A stretch of 50,653 nucleotides of DNA from Clostridiales bacterium (lineage in GTDB: Bacteria > Bacillota > Clostridia > Oscillospirales > Oscillospiraceae). How positions within the stretch are numbered: position 1 is the first letter of the stretch; each line of letters begins with the position of its first letter. The notes under the pieces were generated by a model. The model ran no database searches. It was not told the DNA's origin and was given only the letters and a program-made list of their open reading frames with translations. The translations under genes and the position numbers were made by a program. This document shows, one piece after another, positions 23,601 through 31,990 of the stretch. The DNA is taken from the NCBI GenBank assembly GCA_029265405.1, contig JAJUJI010000009.1:64001-114653 (forward strand), written 5' to 3'.

Positions 23601-24174
23601 TTTGGAAATACGCGGCGCGGGCAATCTGCTGGGCGCCGAGCAATCGGGGCATATGCTTTCGGTTGGCTTCGACATGTATCTGAAGCTGCTTGAGGAGGCC
23701 GTATTGGAGCAGAGAGGCGAGAAGCCAAAGCGGCCCGCCTCCTGCTCGGCCGACATTAGCGTCGCCGCCTCGATACCCGAGGACTATGTGGAATCCGCCG
23801 AGCAGCGCGTAGACCTTTACCGCCGCATAGCCCTTATCGAGAGCGAGGAAGACGCCGAGGACATGACCGACGAGCTTATAGACCGCTTCGGCGACCCGCC
23901 GAAAAGCGTAAACACCCTGATACAGGTGGCGCTCATGCGCGTTGAGGCTTCAAAAGCCGGGATCGTGGAAATTACACAAAAGGGCGGAAGACTGCACTTC
24001 AAGCTCGCGGATTTCAAAATGGAGCCTATAACCTCGCTTTACAGTCTCAATGAATATAGAGGCAGGCTGAAGGTGGAGGCCGGCGCCGTACCATCGGTAA
24101 GCCTGAAGCTCAACGGAGCCGTGATAGAAGAGGCCATGTCCTTCATCAAGGCATTTAAGGCGGCGAACGAGTGA
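20677..24174 (+). CDS. mfd: Transcription-repair coupling factor
   Basis: About 1165 aa with full Mfd layout. The UvrB-like N-terminal module contains GYRRSDEVEGAGQFAARGGI. The RNA-polymerase-interacting domain carries GDLVVHENHGIGRFVGI. The RecG-like motor has Walker A GDVGFGKTEVAFRA, motif II VDEEQRFGVSHKERLK, motif III TLSATPIPRTLNMAL and motif VI QIRGRVGRSSRRAFAY. The C-terminal TRCF domain follows. It displaces stalled RNA polymerase and recruits UvrA. The ATG at 20677 (MTALTRALKPDKDF) has AAAGG about 10 nt upstream and is preferred to an in-frame start at 20632. It overlaps the next gene by 4 nt (GTGA). Confidence 0.97.
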   Translation: MTALTRALKPDKDFSELLSRLEYGGCPLVYSGLGGIHKAHAAASVRALASRPLAVVCPDELEAERMRADLAVLTGEKVLGLTAREFVFFSADSVSRSYEHERLNALYQMARGTASVIVATPDALMQRTLPLTRLLSSSLEIRLGEELSPPALAEALLLAGYRRSDEVEGAGQFAARGGIVDFFSPAYEQPVRVDFYGDEIDSMGLFDISTQRRTENIDAATVLPTAECLPCLADGGAAGFAQRLGDFLKRLEKRRNPPRTLIENIKADLGKISNFLSFSASDKYFELIYSDFSTAADYLPSDAVVFICEPARCGERGKNYAWQLNQDCEALMEAHSIEGSHANFYKSWEEICEKLADRPVVMADSFRGGSYPLAPRALLNMTAKQLPSYGGSLSTAAGDIIHYLKDGYRTVVLCSDRRKAELMSEYLSNNGIAPSIDFALSELPKPSACAVSVGALSAGFEYPGLKLAVITEGQLAAYSARTPAKKKGSGNRKRLQSFTDLSKGDLVVHENHGIGRFVGIFRLAVDGVEKDYIKIAYAGTDSLYVPATQLDMVSKYIGSGGEEAPVRLNKLGGSDWSRTKAKAKSAAKDLASGLIQLYAERARRPGYAFPPDTVWQQDFESGFEYDETEDQLRAIAEIKADMEKPAPMDRLLCGDVGFGKTEVAFRAVMKCVMGGKQAAILVPTTVLAQQHYVTAVKRFAGFPVRIEVLSRFRSPAEIKQALKSIKDGTADIAIGTHRLLQKDVKFKDLGLLIVDEEQRFGVSHKERLKEISRNIDVLTLSATPIPRTLNMALAGLRDMSSIEEPPVGRHPVQTYVMEHDWSVIADAIKREISRGGQVYYLHNRVETIERCAAMVAKLVEGVSVAIAHGQMDEDNLNTVMDKMAAGEVQVLVCTTIIETGIDIPNVNTLIIEDADRLGLAQLHQIRGRVGRSSRRAFAYFTFRRGKILSEVANKRLSTIREYAEFNSGFKIAMRDLEIRGAGNLLGAEQSGHMLSVGFDMYLKLLEEAVLEQRGEKPKRPASCSADISVAASIPEDYVESAEQRVDLYRRIALIESEEDAEDMTDELIDRFGDPPKSVNTLIQVALMRVEASKAGIVEITQKGGRLHFKLADFKMEPITSLYSLNEYRGRLKVEAGAVPSVSLKLNGAVIEEAMSFIKAFKAANE

Positions 24175-25160
24175 AAAAAATAATAGTCATTTCAATATTC
24201 CTGGCAGCCGCATTATCGGCCTTCAGTTTTTCGGACAACCCGCTGTTGCCCGAGCTTGACTATTCCGAAAAGCCTTATTATATTGCCGACGACGAGCTTA
24301 TAGCCGAAATAGGCGGCCTGCCCTTGTATTTTGACGAGTTCCGCTGGCACGCCTATATGACGCTTGCCGAGCTTGGGCTTGAACCGGAAACCGCCGATTG
24401 GGACCATACCGACGGCTTGGGGGAAACGGTAGTGCGGGGCGCTTTGAAAAAAGCCGTACGCTGGCGCGTGCTGGAGCTGGCCGCGCGGGACGCCGGAATC
24501 GAGCCGGACGCCGGCGCCGTGAGGGCTCTGGCCGCTTCCATTTCAGGCGATTGGGTGACGGAAAACGTCGCCGCCGGGCGCGCCCGTGCCGCCCTGCTCT
24601 ACGCTCAGCTTTTTCGCGACAGATATGGAGCTGACGGTGAAAAGCTTCCGGATGACGACGCGTATATGTACGGGGTCGCAAGCGGAGCCGTTCGCATAAA
24701 AGCCATCTATCTTTCCACATCCGAACCTCTTATGACGGAAGCCGAGGTCCGGGCGAGGCGCGAGCAGGCGGCTATATTTACAGCCGAACTCAACGCCGGC
24801 GCCGCCGGGTTCGACGATATAATGGCGGCGTACGGCGAAGGCGAGCTTGACTTCGACGGATTCCAGTTTGTCTCCGGCGGCGCGCCCCGGGAGCTGTATG
24901 ACGCCGCCCAGTCTCTTCCTGCCGGAGCCTCAGCCAAAGTCGCCGAGGTGGAAATTGAAAACGACGGGATTTACATAATACGCCGTCTTGAGCTGCGGCC
25001 TGACGATAAAGTGTCCGGAATGGATGGCACGCTGCGTTTTGCCGCCTCCTCAGCGCTTTTTGAAAAATCGCTCGAAAAAGAGCTTGACATCGAATACGCC
25101 CCGGCATACCGCAGACTAAAGCCTAAATTCATATGGATGACTAGGGCCCCGGCCGGTTAG
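24171..25160 (+). CDS. Secreted SurA/PrsA-like foldase
   Basis: A 329-aa protein beginning with a signal peptide (MKKIIVISIFLAAALSAFSF) that lacks a lipobox cysteine. An N-terminal helical domain with AEIGGLPLYFDEFRWHAYM resembles SurA/PrsA chaperone modules. The middle region (IKAIYLSTSEPLMTEAEVRARREQA, GAAGFDDIMAAYGEGELDFDGFQFVSG, AAQSLPAGASAKVAEVEIENDGIYIIRRLE) follows the parvulin peptidyl-prolyl isomerase pattern, although the catalytic residues are not clear. It starts with GTG overlapping the mfd stop; an mfd-PrsA-like pair is common in Clostridia. Proposed role: folding of exported proteins. Confidence 0.75.
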   Translation: MKKIIVISIFLAAALSAFSFSDNPLLPELDYSEKPYYIADDELIAEIGGLPLYFDEFRWHAYMTLAELGLEPETADWDHTDGLGETVVRGALKKAVRWRVLELAARDAGIEPDAGAVRALAASISGDWVTENVAAGRARAALLYAQLFRDRYGADGEKLPDDDAYMYGVASGAVRIKAIYLSTSEPLMTEAEVRARREQAAIFTAELNAGAAGFDDIMAAYGEGELDFDGFQFVSGGAPRELYDAAQSLPAGASAKVAEVEIENDGIYIIRRLELRPDDKVSGMDGTLRFAASSALFEKSLEKELDIEYAPAYRRLKPKFIWMTRAPAG

Positions 25161-25194
25161 CGCCGTGTTTTCCGCTTTTTCCGCCAAAGCAAAA

Positions 25195-25214
25195 GGGCGG
25201 ACTCGTGTCCGCCC
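25195..25214 (-). terminator. Terminator of fba, probably bidirectional
   Basis: GGGCGGAC and its complement with a TCGT/ACGA loop form a perfect 8-bp stem. On the minus strand it is followed by TTTTGC; on the plus strand by a TTTTT further out. It separates the convergent foldase and fba genes. Confidence 0.85.
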
Positions 25215-25238
25215 CGATGGTTTTTGCCGTTATTATGC

Positions 25239-26174
25239 TCAGGCCTTGTTGTCGCTCCCGAGGACGCTTACAATTTTGCGCCTGACTACTTCCTTTATCG
25301 TTTCCCGGGCCGGCTTGAGATACTCGCGCGGGTCGAAGTGCGACGGGTTTTCCGCGAGGTGCTTTCTGACCGCCGCCGTAAAGCCCAGCCGCAGATCGGA
25401 ATCAATATTTATTTTGCAGACCGCCATTTTTGCGGCCTGGCGAAGCATTTCCTCCGGTATACCTACGGCTCCCGGCATATTGCCGCCGTATTTATTCACA
25501 ATATCTACATATTCGGGCAGAACCGAAGACGCGCCGTGCAGGACTATGGGGAAGCCCGGCAGCCTTTTTTCCACCTCCCGCAAAATATCGAAGCGGAGCT
25601 GGGGCTTCTGGCCGGGCTTGAACTTATACGCCCCATGGCTGGTTCCTATAGCTATGGCCAACGAATCAACCCCCGTGCGCTTGACGAATTCCTCGACCTG
25701 CGAGGGATCCGTATAGGACGAGTCTTCGGCCGAGACCTTGACCTCATCCTCCACTCCCTCCAGTCTGCCCAGCTCCCCTTCGACGACAACGCCCCTGTCG
25801 TGGGCGTAGTCGACAACCTGTTTAGTGAGCTTTATATTATCCTCAAAGCTGCGCGACGAGCCGTCTATCATGACGGACGTGAAACCGCCGTCTATGCAGC
25901 TCCTGCATATTTCAAAATCGGCTCCATGGTCCAGATGCACGCAGATGGGCAGCCCAGTATCCTCCACTGCGGCCTCTATTAGCTTCATCAGATACACATG
26001 CTTGGCATATTTCCGCGCTCCGGCCGATACCTGCAATATCAGCGGCGAGCGGACCTCTGCGGCCGCCTCGGTGATGCCCTGTATAATTTCCATATTGTTC
26101 ACATTGAAGGCTCCGATGGCATAGCCGCCCTCGTAGGCTTTGTTAAACATTTCCTTTGACGTAACAATAGGCAT
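25239..26174 (-). CDS. fba: Fructose-1,6-bisphosphate aldolase, class II
   Basis: A 311-aa zinc-dependent aldolase. The zinc and catalytic motif VHLDHGADFE (H80, D82, H83), VVVEGELGRLEGVED, the monovalent-cation/phosphate loop IGTSHGAYKF, VLHGASS and KINIDSDLRLGF are all present. It splits fructose-1,6-bisphosphate into dihydroxyacetone phosphate and glyceraldehyde-3-phosphate. The ATG has AAGGAG 12 nt upstream. It is divergently arranged with pfk, placing two consecutive glycolytic steps around one regulatory region. Confidence 0.96.
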   Translation of the reverse strand: MPIVTSKEMFNKAYEGGYAIGAFNVNNMEIIQGITEAAAEVRSPLILQVSAGARKYAKHVYLMKLIEAAVEDTGLPICVHLDHGADFEICRSCIDGGFTSVMIDGSSRSFEDNIKLTKQVVDYAHDRGVVVEGELGRLEGVEDEVKVSAEDSSYTDPSQVEEFVKRTGVDSLAIAIGTSHGAYKFKPGQKPQLRFDILREVEKRLPGFPIVLHGASSVLPEYVDIVNKYGGNMPGAVGIPEEMLRQAAKMAVCKINIDSDLRLGFTAAVRKHLAENPSHFDPREYLKPARETIKEVVRRKIVSVLGSDNKA

Positions 26175-26254
26175 GAGCTTCTCTTTCTCCTTTCGCGTTC
26201 ATGCATATTTTAACACATAAGCATGGAAAATAAAGCGCAATTTTGCAATTTTCG

Positions 26255-26263
26255 TGCTATAAT
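26255..26263 (+). promoter_or_regulatory. Extended -10 promoter of pfk
   Basis: TGC followed by TATAAT (26258-26263) forms an extended -10 element with no good -35 box. It lies 35 nt before the pfk ATG, which itself has GGAGG 8 nt upstream. A TAAAAT on the minus strand nearby may serve fba. Confidence 0.6.
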
Positions 26264-26297
26264 ACAGACGATTCACCTAATACTGGAGGCAATGTAA

Positions 26298-27539
26298 ATG
26301 GAACAGCTTAAAGGCGCGTGCGTATTCGCCCAGTCCGGGGGGCCCACCTCCGTCATAAACGCCAGCTTTTATGGTGCAGCCGCGGCGGCTCTTGAAAGCC
26401 CGAATATAACGCGGGTTCTGGGCGCGGCTCACGGGATCAAGGGCATACTGAACGACGAGCTATACGACATAGGCATGGAGGACAGGGCCGAGCTGGAGCT
26501 CCTTGTCAATACGCCTTCCTCCGCCCTCGGCTCCTGCCGCTACAAGATGGCCGACCCCGAAAAGGACGACAAAGACTATAGGCGAATACTTGAGATTTTC
26601 CGCAAATACGATATCCGCTATTTCTTTTACAACGGCGGCAACGACAGCATGGACACCTGCCACAAGGTCAGCCGCTTTATGGCCGGCTCCGGCTGGAACT
26701 GCCGGGTAATGGGCATTCCGAAAACCATAGACAACGATTTATACGGCACCGACCATTGTCCCGGCTTTGGCAGCGCCGCCCGCTATATAGCCACCTCCTG
26801 CATGGAGCTTTCGCTCGACGCAGGAGTATACGATTACGGGACCGTCACCATAGTTGAAATCATGGGCCGCCACGCCGGTTGGCTGACCGGAGCCGCCGCT
26901 CTCGCCTCCCATTTCGGAGCGGGTCCGGATCTGATATACCTGCCCGAAACGGTTTTCGACCTTGACGCCTTTCTTGAAAAAGTCAAGGGTCTGTGCCAAG
27001 CGAAGGGCGGAGCCTTTGTCGCCGTATCCGAAGGCATACATGACAAGGACGGAACTTTTATTTCCGAATACGGCGCCAAGGGAGGCAAGGATGCCTTCGG
27101 TCATACCCAGCTCGGCGGCCTTGCCGCATATTTGGCAAACAAGGTAAAGGAGTTCTGCGGGGCAAAAACCAGGGGCATAGAGCTGAGCCTGCTCCAGCGC
27201 TGCGGCGCGCACCTGGCTTCGCGCACCGACATAGACGAGGCGATACTGGCCGGCAAAACCGCGGTCGAGGCCGCGTGCGGCGGAGAAACCGGCAAAATGG
27301 TGGCCTTCGAGCGCGTTTATGAAAACGGGAATTACGCCTGCAGGACAAAGCTCATCCCGCTAACAGACGTGGCCAATTATGAAAAGAAGGTGCCTTTGGA
27401 GTGGATCCTGCCCGACGGCGGCGGCGTGACCCGCGAATTCATCGACTACGTCCTGCCGCTCATACAGGGGGAACCACGCCGCGCCGTTGAATTCGGTCTG
27501 CCGCGCTTTGCCAGGCTGAAAAAAGTCAAGGCAAAATAG
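26298..27539 (+). CDS. pfp: 6-phosphofructokinase, probably pyrophosphate-dependent
   Basis: A 413-aa PFK-family enzyme. The phosphate-donor loop reads GGND (113-116) and the catalytic loop PKTIDND (141-147). Lysine after proline is the hallmark of PPi-dependent enzymes (ATP enzymes have PGTIDND). MGRHAGW follows in the standard place. Length beyond ~320 residues also fits the PPi-type long clade. It phosphorylates fructose-6-phosphate using PPi, reversibly. The asparagine in GGND, where short ATP enzymes have GGDG and many PPi enzymes GGDD, makes the donor assignment likely but not certain. Confidence 0.85.
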   Translation: MEQLKGACVFAQSGGPTSVINASFYGAAAAALESPNITRVLGAAHGIKGILNDELYDIGMEDRAELELLVNTPSSALGSCRYKMADPEKDDKDYRRILEIFRKYDIRYFFYNGGNDSMDTCHKVSRFMAGSGWNCRVMGIPKTIDNDLYGTDHCPGFGSAARYIATSCMELSLDAGVYDYGTVTIVEIMGRHAGWLTGAAALASHFGAGPDLIYLPETVFDLDAFLEKVKGLCQAKGGAFVAVSEGIHDKDGTFISEYGAKGGKDAFGHTQLGGLAAYLANKVKEFCGAKTRGIELSLLQRCGAHLASRTDIDEAILAGKTAVEAACGGETGKMVAFERVYENGNYACRTKLIPLTDVANYEKKVPLEWILPDGGGVTREFIDYVLPLIQGEPRRAVEFGLPRFARLKKVKAK

Positions 27540-27621
27540 CCTTTTTCACACCCTCGGCAAGCGCGAAGGCTGCCTTGCGCAAAAGCCCGAGAGCTTCCGA
27601 GCGCGACGCCATGCAAAAAAC

Positions 27622-27653
27622 AATTGCCGGATGCATGCAGGTTTCCGGCAATT
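27622..27653. terminator. Bidirectional terminator between pfk and the coaD cluster
   Basis: AATTGCCGGA (27622-27631) and its complement (27644-27653) form a perfect 10-bp stem. A-rich sequence lies before it and TTTCATT after it, so both strands give T-rich 3' ends. It serves the convergent pfk and 27661-28128 genes. Confidence 0.8.
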
Positions 27654-27660
27654 TTCATTA

Positions 27661-28128
27661 TCAGTCCCTGACTCCCGCGGCGGAGCGGAAGCTGGCTCTT
27701 GATTTTTTCACTTCTCCCAGCGCCTGGGCTATGGCCTCCTCGGTGCGCCGCAGCGTGTCGTCGGCATAGGCGTTGGCCGCTCTGCGCAGCTCGTTGGACT
27801 TGCTCTCGGCCGCGGCCAGCAGCTCGTCAGCCCTTTGCTTGGCTGCCTTGACGACAGCCTGGGTTTCCACAAGCCTTCTGGCCTGCTCCTCCGCCTCGCG
27901 CTTTATTTTTACCGCTTCCTCCTTGGCGTTGGCTATGAACTCGGCCTTAGCGCCAACCAGCCTTTTTGCCTCGGCCATTTCCGCTGGAAGCATGGCTTTA
28001 ATCTCGTCCAATAGGTCGAGAACCTTTTCGCGCTCCAGCACGCATTTTTCCGCACCCAGAGGCAGCCCCCAGGCGTCCGAAACCATCGTGTAAAGCTGGT
28101 CGATAAGTTCGCTGACTCCGCTGGCCAT
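27661..28128 (-). CDS. Conserved coiled-coil protein downstream of coaD
   Basis: About 155 aa starting MASGVSELIDQLYTMVSDAW. Residues ~45-145 are an uninterrupted Ala/Glu/Lys-rich helix (AKEEAVKIKREAEEQARRLVE and similar) that should form a coiled coil like ATP synthase b subunit or DivIVA. The N-terminal motif WGLPLGAEKCVLEREKVLDLLDEIKAMLP is shared, to my recollection, with a conserved clostridial family found next to coaD. No catalytic motif is visible. The ATG at 28128 gives the conserved start; a longer reading to 28224 overlaps coaD and is basic, unlike the rest. Confidence 0.8.
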   Translation of the reverse strand: MASGVSELIDQLYTMVSDAWGLPLGAEKCVLEREKVLDLLDEIKAMLPAEMAEAKRLVGAKAEFIANAKEEAVKIKREAEEQARRLVETQAVVKAAKQRADELLAAAESKSNELRRAANAYADDTLRRTEEAIAQALGEVKKSRASFRSAAGVRD

Positions 28129-28132
28129 ATCC

Positions 28133-28624
28133 CTATTTTTTCCTCCCGTCTTTGTATTTCGCTTCGATTTCCGGTATGATCTCGGCCGGCGCAAAATCCG
28201 TAAGATCAGCGCCGAAGGCCGCAAGCTCCTTAACCGCGCTGGAGCTTAAATACATGTACTTTTCGCTGGCGGCAAGAAATATCGTTTCCAGCTCGGGGTA
28301 AATCTGCTTGTTCACAAGGGCTATCTGGCATTCGCGCTCATAGTCTGACAAGGCCCTAAGACCCCTGACTACCACCGTAGCTCCAACGCGCCTTGCGTAG
28401 ACAGCCGTCAGCTCCTCGGAATAATCCACCTCGACGTTCGGGAACTGGCGCGTCACCAGCTTTATCTGCTCCATCCTTTCCTCCAAAGTGAAAAGGGAGT
28501 GCTTGCTGACGTTCACCATGACGCATACTATTACCCTGTCAAAAATCAAAGATACTCTCTTTATCAGGTCGAGGTGGCCGAGAGTAATCGGGTCAAAGCT
28601 GCCCGGATAGATTACTGTTTTCAA
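28133..28624 (-). CDS. coaD: Phosphopantetheine adenylyltransferase
   Basis: About 163 aa. The nucleotidyltransferase motif YPGSFDPITLGHLDLI, VVRGLRALSDYERECQIALVN and YLSSSAVKELAAFGADL identify CoaD, which makes dephospho-CoA from 4'-phosphopantetheine and ATP. The family normally begins MKTxIYPGSFDP, which corresponds to a TTG at 28624 with GGAG 6 nt upstream. An ATG at 28636 lies inside that ribosome site, so the TTG is preferred. It sits between rsmD and the coiled-coil gene, a standard Firmicute order. Confidence 0.96.
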   Translation of the reverse strand: MKTVIYPGSFDPITLGHLDLIKRVSLIFDRVIVCVMVNVSKHSLFTLEERMEQIKLVTRQFPNVEVDYSEELTAVYARRVGATVVVRGLRALSDYERECQIALVNKQIYPELETIFLAASEKYMYLSSSAVKELAAFGADLTDFAPAEIIPEIEAKYKDGRKK

Positions 28625-28640
28625 AATACGCTCCATTTTT

Positions 28641-29177
28641 TTATATTTTTGTATAGATGGTTATCGCTATTTTCCCGTAACGGTAGCTTTTGAGCCTTTT
28701 GTAGGGCTCTCCGAAATCCGGCAGCGACGCCGCGGCGGGACTTTCGCAGACTATTATACCACCTGTATTCAATTTGTCAAACTCTGTTACCTTTTTCAGC
28801 GATTTTTCCAATAGCCCGGCCGAATAAGGCGGGTCCAGAAAAATCAAATCGTATTTTTCAGGGCCGTCCAAAAATCTCAGCGCGTCCGCCTGCACCGTCC
28901 TGCCTCCTGCCAGCTTGGTCTTTTCAAGGTTTTCCTTCACCAGCCTGACTGCGGCGGGGCTCTCGTCCACAAATACGCAGCTTTCCGCGCCCCTGCTCAA
29001 AGCTTCTATGCCAAGCTGGCCCGTGCCTGCAAAAAGGTCAAGCGCCGAGCGCCCCTCTATGTCGTATTGGATTATGTTGAAAACAGACTCCTTTACCATA
29101 TCGGTGGTCGGCCTTATATCCGCTCCTTCAGGTTCCTTGAGCCTGACTCCCCTCGCCTTGCCTGTTATTACCCTCAT
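28641..29177 (-). CDS. rsmD: 16S rRNA (guanine-966-N2)-methyltransferase
   Basis: A 178-aa Rossmann methyltransferase. MRVITGKARGVRLKEPEG, IRPTTDMVKESVFNII, the SAM-binding LDLFAGTGQLGIEALSRGAE and the catalytic LIFLDPPYSAG motif define RsmD. The ATG at 29177 has GGAAAGGAAG a few bases upstream; an in-frame start at 29225 would run close to the uvrC stop and adds non-family residues. It modifies the small-subunit head. Confidence 0.95.
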   Translation of the reverse strand: MRVITGKARGVRLKEPEGADIRPTTDMVKESVFNIIQYDIEGRSALDLFAGTGQLGIEALSRGAESCVFVDESPAAVRLVKENLEKTKLAGGRTVQADALRFLDGPEKYDLIFLDPPYSAGLLEKSLKKVTEFDKLNTGGIIVCESPAAASLPDFGEPYKRLKSYRYGKIAITIYTKI

Positions 29178-29231
29178 AGCAACTTCCTTTCCTTTGTTTA
29201 CGCTTGAAGCTCGCAGCGTCCGCAAGACTTT

Positions 29232-31073
29232 CTACTCTGAAGCCGCTTCGCTCTTACGGGCAGGCGGCGCGTGAAAATAATCGTATACGGCCCTTGCCGT
29301 GTTTTTCGGCACGACCGCGGCCAGCTCCTCGTAGGACGCGGCTTCGACGGCTTTTACGGTTTTGAAATGCCTAAGCAGGGCATTCCTTCTCGCCTCGCCC
29401 ACGCCCTTAATCCCGTCCAGCCTTGAGGACAGCTTCTTTTCCCTCAGCTTTCTCTGATACTCCACCGCAAAACGGTGCGTTTCCTCCTGCACCCGGCCTA
29501 TGAAAGCAAAAACCGCGGGGTTTGCCTCCAGTCCTATCTCGCCTCCGTCTGGCAGAGCAAGGGCTCGCGTTCTATGCCTGTCGTCCTTCACCATGCCCAA
29601 AACCGGCACGCTCAGGCCAAAGCCCTCCACAATTTCCCGAACGGCTCCCGCATGCGCCGAGCCGCCGTCTATCAGAAAGAGATCAGGCAGGGTCTTAAAT
29701 CCTTCTTCCCCCTCGAAATAATCATCCAGCCTGCGCTTGAGCACCTCACGCATGGCGGCGTAATCGTCTCCCCCCTCCGCCGTTTTTATCCTGAAGCGCC
29801 TGTAATCCCGCTTCAGGGGCTTTGTATCCGCAAAAACGGTCATGGAGCCGACAGCGTCCTCTCCGCCGAGATTTGAAATGTCGTAGGCCTCTATTCGGCT
29901 CGGAAGCGCTTGAAGCGCCGCGCTGTTCTTTATCCAGGCCAGTATGCCCGAAATGCGCTCTTCCCTGTCGGTTGCCCTCTCCGTTTCTTCCTTGGCGTTC
30001 AGGTTCGCAGTTTCCACGAGCAGCCGCTTGTCCCCCCTCTTCGGCGAGGCGATATGAACCCTGCTCCCGAAGGCCTCGCAAAACATGACCTCAAGGCTTT
30101 CGGCGTCCTCAATATCAACGGGAAGCAATATATATTTAGGGCAGAGCCCTCTTGACAAATAATACTGCCTTACGAGCTCTGATACAGCTTCCCCGTCGTC
30201 TTCCATCGGGCTTTCAAGCAGCTCGAAATCCTTGTCCAGGAGCTTGCCTCCTATATAGTGCAGCGCGACAAAGCAGCTTTTTGCAGCGCCGCGGTAAAAG
30301 CCGACGGCGTCCGTATCCGCCATGGCTCCGGAAACCGCAAGCTGCTTCTCGCCCAGAGCCTTCACCGCCCTGAGCCTGTCCCTAAGCTCCGCCGCCAGCT
30401 CGAAGCGAAGCTCCCCCGCCGCGCGCTCCATCATGTCCTGAAGCTCCGCACAGAGCTCCGCCGTGCGCCCCTCAAAAATCAGTATGGCCTGCTTTGCGGC
30501 TTTCATGTATTCTTCCGCGCCGGGCGACCCTGTGCACCAGCCCCGGCAAAGGCCCATGTCCCTGTTCAGGCATGGCCTTCCCTTTCCGATATCGGCGGGA
30601 AACCTTTTGGAGCAAAGCGGCAGCTTCAGAGCCCGGCTTACAGAGTCGACGGCCTTCTTGACCGTCTGCCGTCCTCCGTAGGGACCCAGGTATCTAGCTC
30701 CGTCCTGAACGGTTTTAGCAGCTATCTCGAAAACCGGATACGGTTCCCGCAGGTCAACTCTAATAAATGGATAGCCTTTGTCGTCCTTCAAGAGGATATT
30801 GTATTTAGGCTTGTGCAGCTTGATCAGCTGGTTTTCGGTTATAAGAGCCTCCAGCTCGCTGCGCACTATAATCACGTCAAAATCTGAAACCTTCGATACC
30901 ATGACAAGGGTCTTGGGCGACAGCCCGCTCTCGCGGAAATAGCTTGAAACCCTGTTTTTCAAAGCCTTGGCTTTTCCGACGTAGATGACCTGGCCGCTCC
31001 TGTCCATCATGATGTAGACTCCCGGCTGCGCCGGCAAGGCGAGAGCCTTTTCCTTCAATTGCTCAAATGTCAC
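29232..31073 (-). CDS. uvrC: UvrABC excinuclease subunit C
   Basis: A 613-aa UvrC. The GIY-YIG nuclease domain (GVYIMMDRSGQVIYVGKAKALKNRVSSYF pattern, residues ~17-45) cuts 3' of the lesion. A UVR helix pair near residues 200-240 contacts UvrB. The RNase H-like 5' nuclease half includes YDISNLGGEDAVGSM and LFLIDGGSAHAGA. A C-terminal helix-hairpin-helix (LDGIKGVGEARRNALLRHF) completes it. It starts with GTG three bases after the preceding radical SAM stop. Together with mfd elsewhere in the window it covers two nucleotide-excision repair functions. Confidence 0.97.
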   Translation of the reverse strand: MTFEQLKEKALALPAQPGVYIMMDRSGQVIYVGKAKALKNRVSSYFRESGLSPKTLVMVSKVSDFDVIIVRSELEALITENQLIKLHKPKYNILLKDDKGYPFIRVDLREPYPVFEIAAKTVQDGARYLGPYGGRQTVKKAVDSVSRALKLPLCSKRFPADIGKGRPCLNRDMGLCRGWCTGSPGAEEYMKAAKQAILIFEGRTAELCAELQDMMERAAGELRFELAAELRDRLRAVKALGEKQLAVSGAMADTDAVGFYRGAAKSCFVALHYIGGKLLDKDFELLESPMEDDGEAVSELVRQYYLSRGLCPKYILLPVDIEDAESLEVMFCEAFGSRVHIASPKRGDKRLLVETANLNAKEETERATDREERISGILAWIKNSAALQALPSRIEAYDISNLGGEDAVGSMTVFADTKPLKRDYRRFRIKTAEGGDDYAAMREVLKRRLDDYFEGEEGFKTLPDLFLIDGGSAHAGAVREIVEGFGLSVPVLGMVKDDRHRTRALALPDGGEIGLEANPAVFAFIGRVQEETHRFAVEYQRKLREKKLSSRLDGIKGVGEARRNALLRHFKTVKAVEAASYEELAAVVPKNTARAVYDYFHAPPARKSEAASE

Positions 31074-31076
31074 GCC

Positions 31077-31955
31077 CTATTGCACCCCGGTCATATCGAA
31101 ATCAGGTACGAAGCCTTCATTTGCCGACTCCAAATCCTGGATGTAGCCGTCCCTTATCCCGAGCATATGGAGATAATCCACGACTTCGCCGTACTCCTCC
31201 CGCGTCAGCCTTCTTTTCAGCTCAAGCGGCAGAGCGGCATTGATTGGAGGCGTATATTGGCTCATAAGCGACAGCATTGCCTCCCCGCGCCCGAAGGTCC
31301 CGGCAAACCATTCGAGCACATCCTTAGAATTGTCCGTATGCCCCGGGAGCACAAGATGCCGGACAATCAGGCCGCGCCTCATTAGGCCCTCCGAGTCGAG
31401 AAGATACCTCCCCGTCTGCCGGTACATTTCCGCGACGGCCTGCCGCGCCCTGTCAAAATATCCAGGCGCGTTTGACAAAAGCAGAGCCAGTTTATCGTCG
31501 CTGTATTTAACGTCGGGAAGGTAAATGTCTATCTTACCCTCAAGCTTTCTCAAGCCTTCTGCGCTTTCATAGCCTCCGCAGTTGTAGACCACCGGCACTC
31601 CGACGGGCCTTTCAAGCGCCTCCGCTATCGCATCTATATGCGGAGTCGGAGTAACCAGGTTTATGTTGTGCACGCCCGTACCCGCAAGGCGCAGAAACGC
31701 TTCCCTGAGGCCTTTGGCGTCCAACTCCCTGCCCTTTCCGGAAAAGCTTATCTCGGCGTTCTGGCAATAGGCGCAGCGGAGGTTGCAGCCGGAAAAAAAC
31801 ACAGTCCCCGAGCCCCTCGTCCCGCTTATGCAGGGCTCCTCCCAAAAGTGGGCCGCCGCCCTGGCCACGGCCGAAAGCCTTCCGGCTCCGCAAAAGCCGA
31901 GTTTACCCGATGCCCGGTCCGCGTCGCAATATCTCGGACAATTCACGCATTTCAT
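31077..31955 (-). CDS. PflA-like radical SAM protein
   Basis: A 292-aa protein with an N-terminal cysteine set (CVNCPRYCDADRASGKLGFCG) and the radical SAM motif CNLRCAYC preceded by FFSGC. NLVTPTPHIDAIAEAL, VYNCGGYES and LPDVKYSDDKLALLLS are typical of the stand-alone PflA-like family related to pyruvate formate-lyase activating enzymes. The substrate is unknown. The only visible promoter puts the transcription start at or next to the ATG, so the mRNA may be leaderless. It heads a run with uvrC, rsmD, coaD and the coiled-coil gene. Confidence 0.88.
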   Translation of the reverse strand: MKCVNCPRYCDADRASGKLGFCGAGRLSAVARAAAHFWEEPCISGTRGSGTVFFSGCNLRCAYCQNAEISFSGKGRELDAKGLREAFLRLAGTGVHNINLVTPTPHIDAIAEALERPVGVPVVYNCGGYESAEGLRKLEGKIDIYLPDVKYSDDKLALLLSNAPGYFDRARQAVAEMYRQTGRYLLDSEGLMRRGLIVRHLVLPGHTDNSKDVLEWFAGTFGRGEAMLSLMSQYTPPINAALPLELKRRLTREEYGEVVDYLHMLGIRDGYIQDLESANEGFVPDFDMTGVQ

Positions 31956-31961
31956 ATCAGG

Positions 31962-31990
31962 ATTATATCCCGCCTCTCAGCGTTTGACAA
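31962..31990 (-). promoter_or_regulatory. Promoter of the PflA-like/uvrC operon
   Basis: Minus-strand TTGTCA (31985-31990) and TATAAT (31962-31967) with a 17-nt spacer. Transcription would begin at about 31955, the first base of the start codon, giving a leaderless message. Its -35 box overlaps that of the divergent promoter at 31984-32012. Confidence 0.7.
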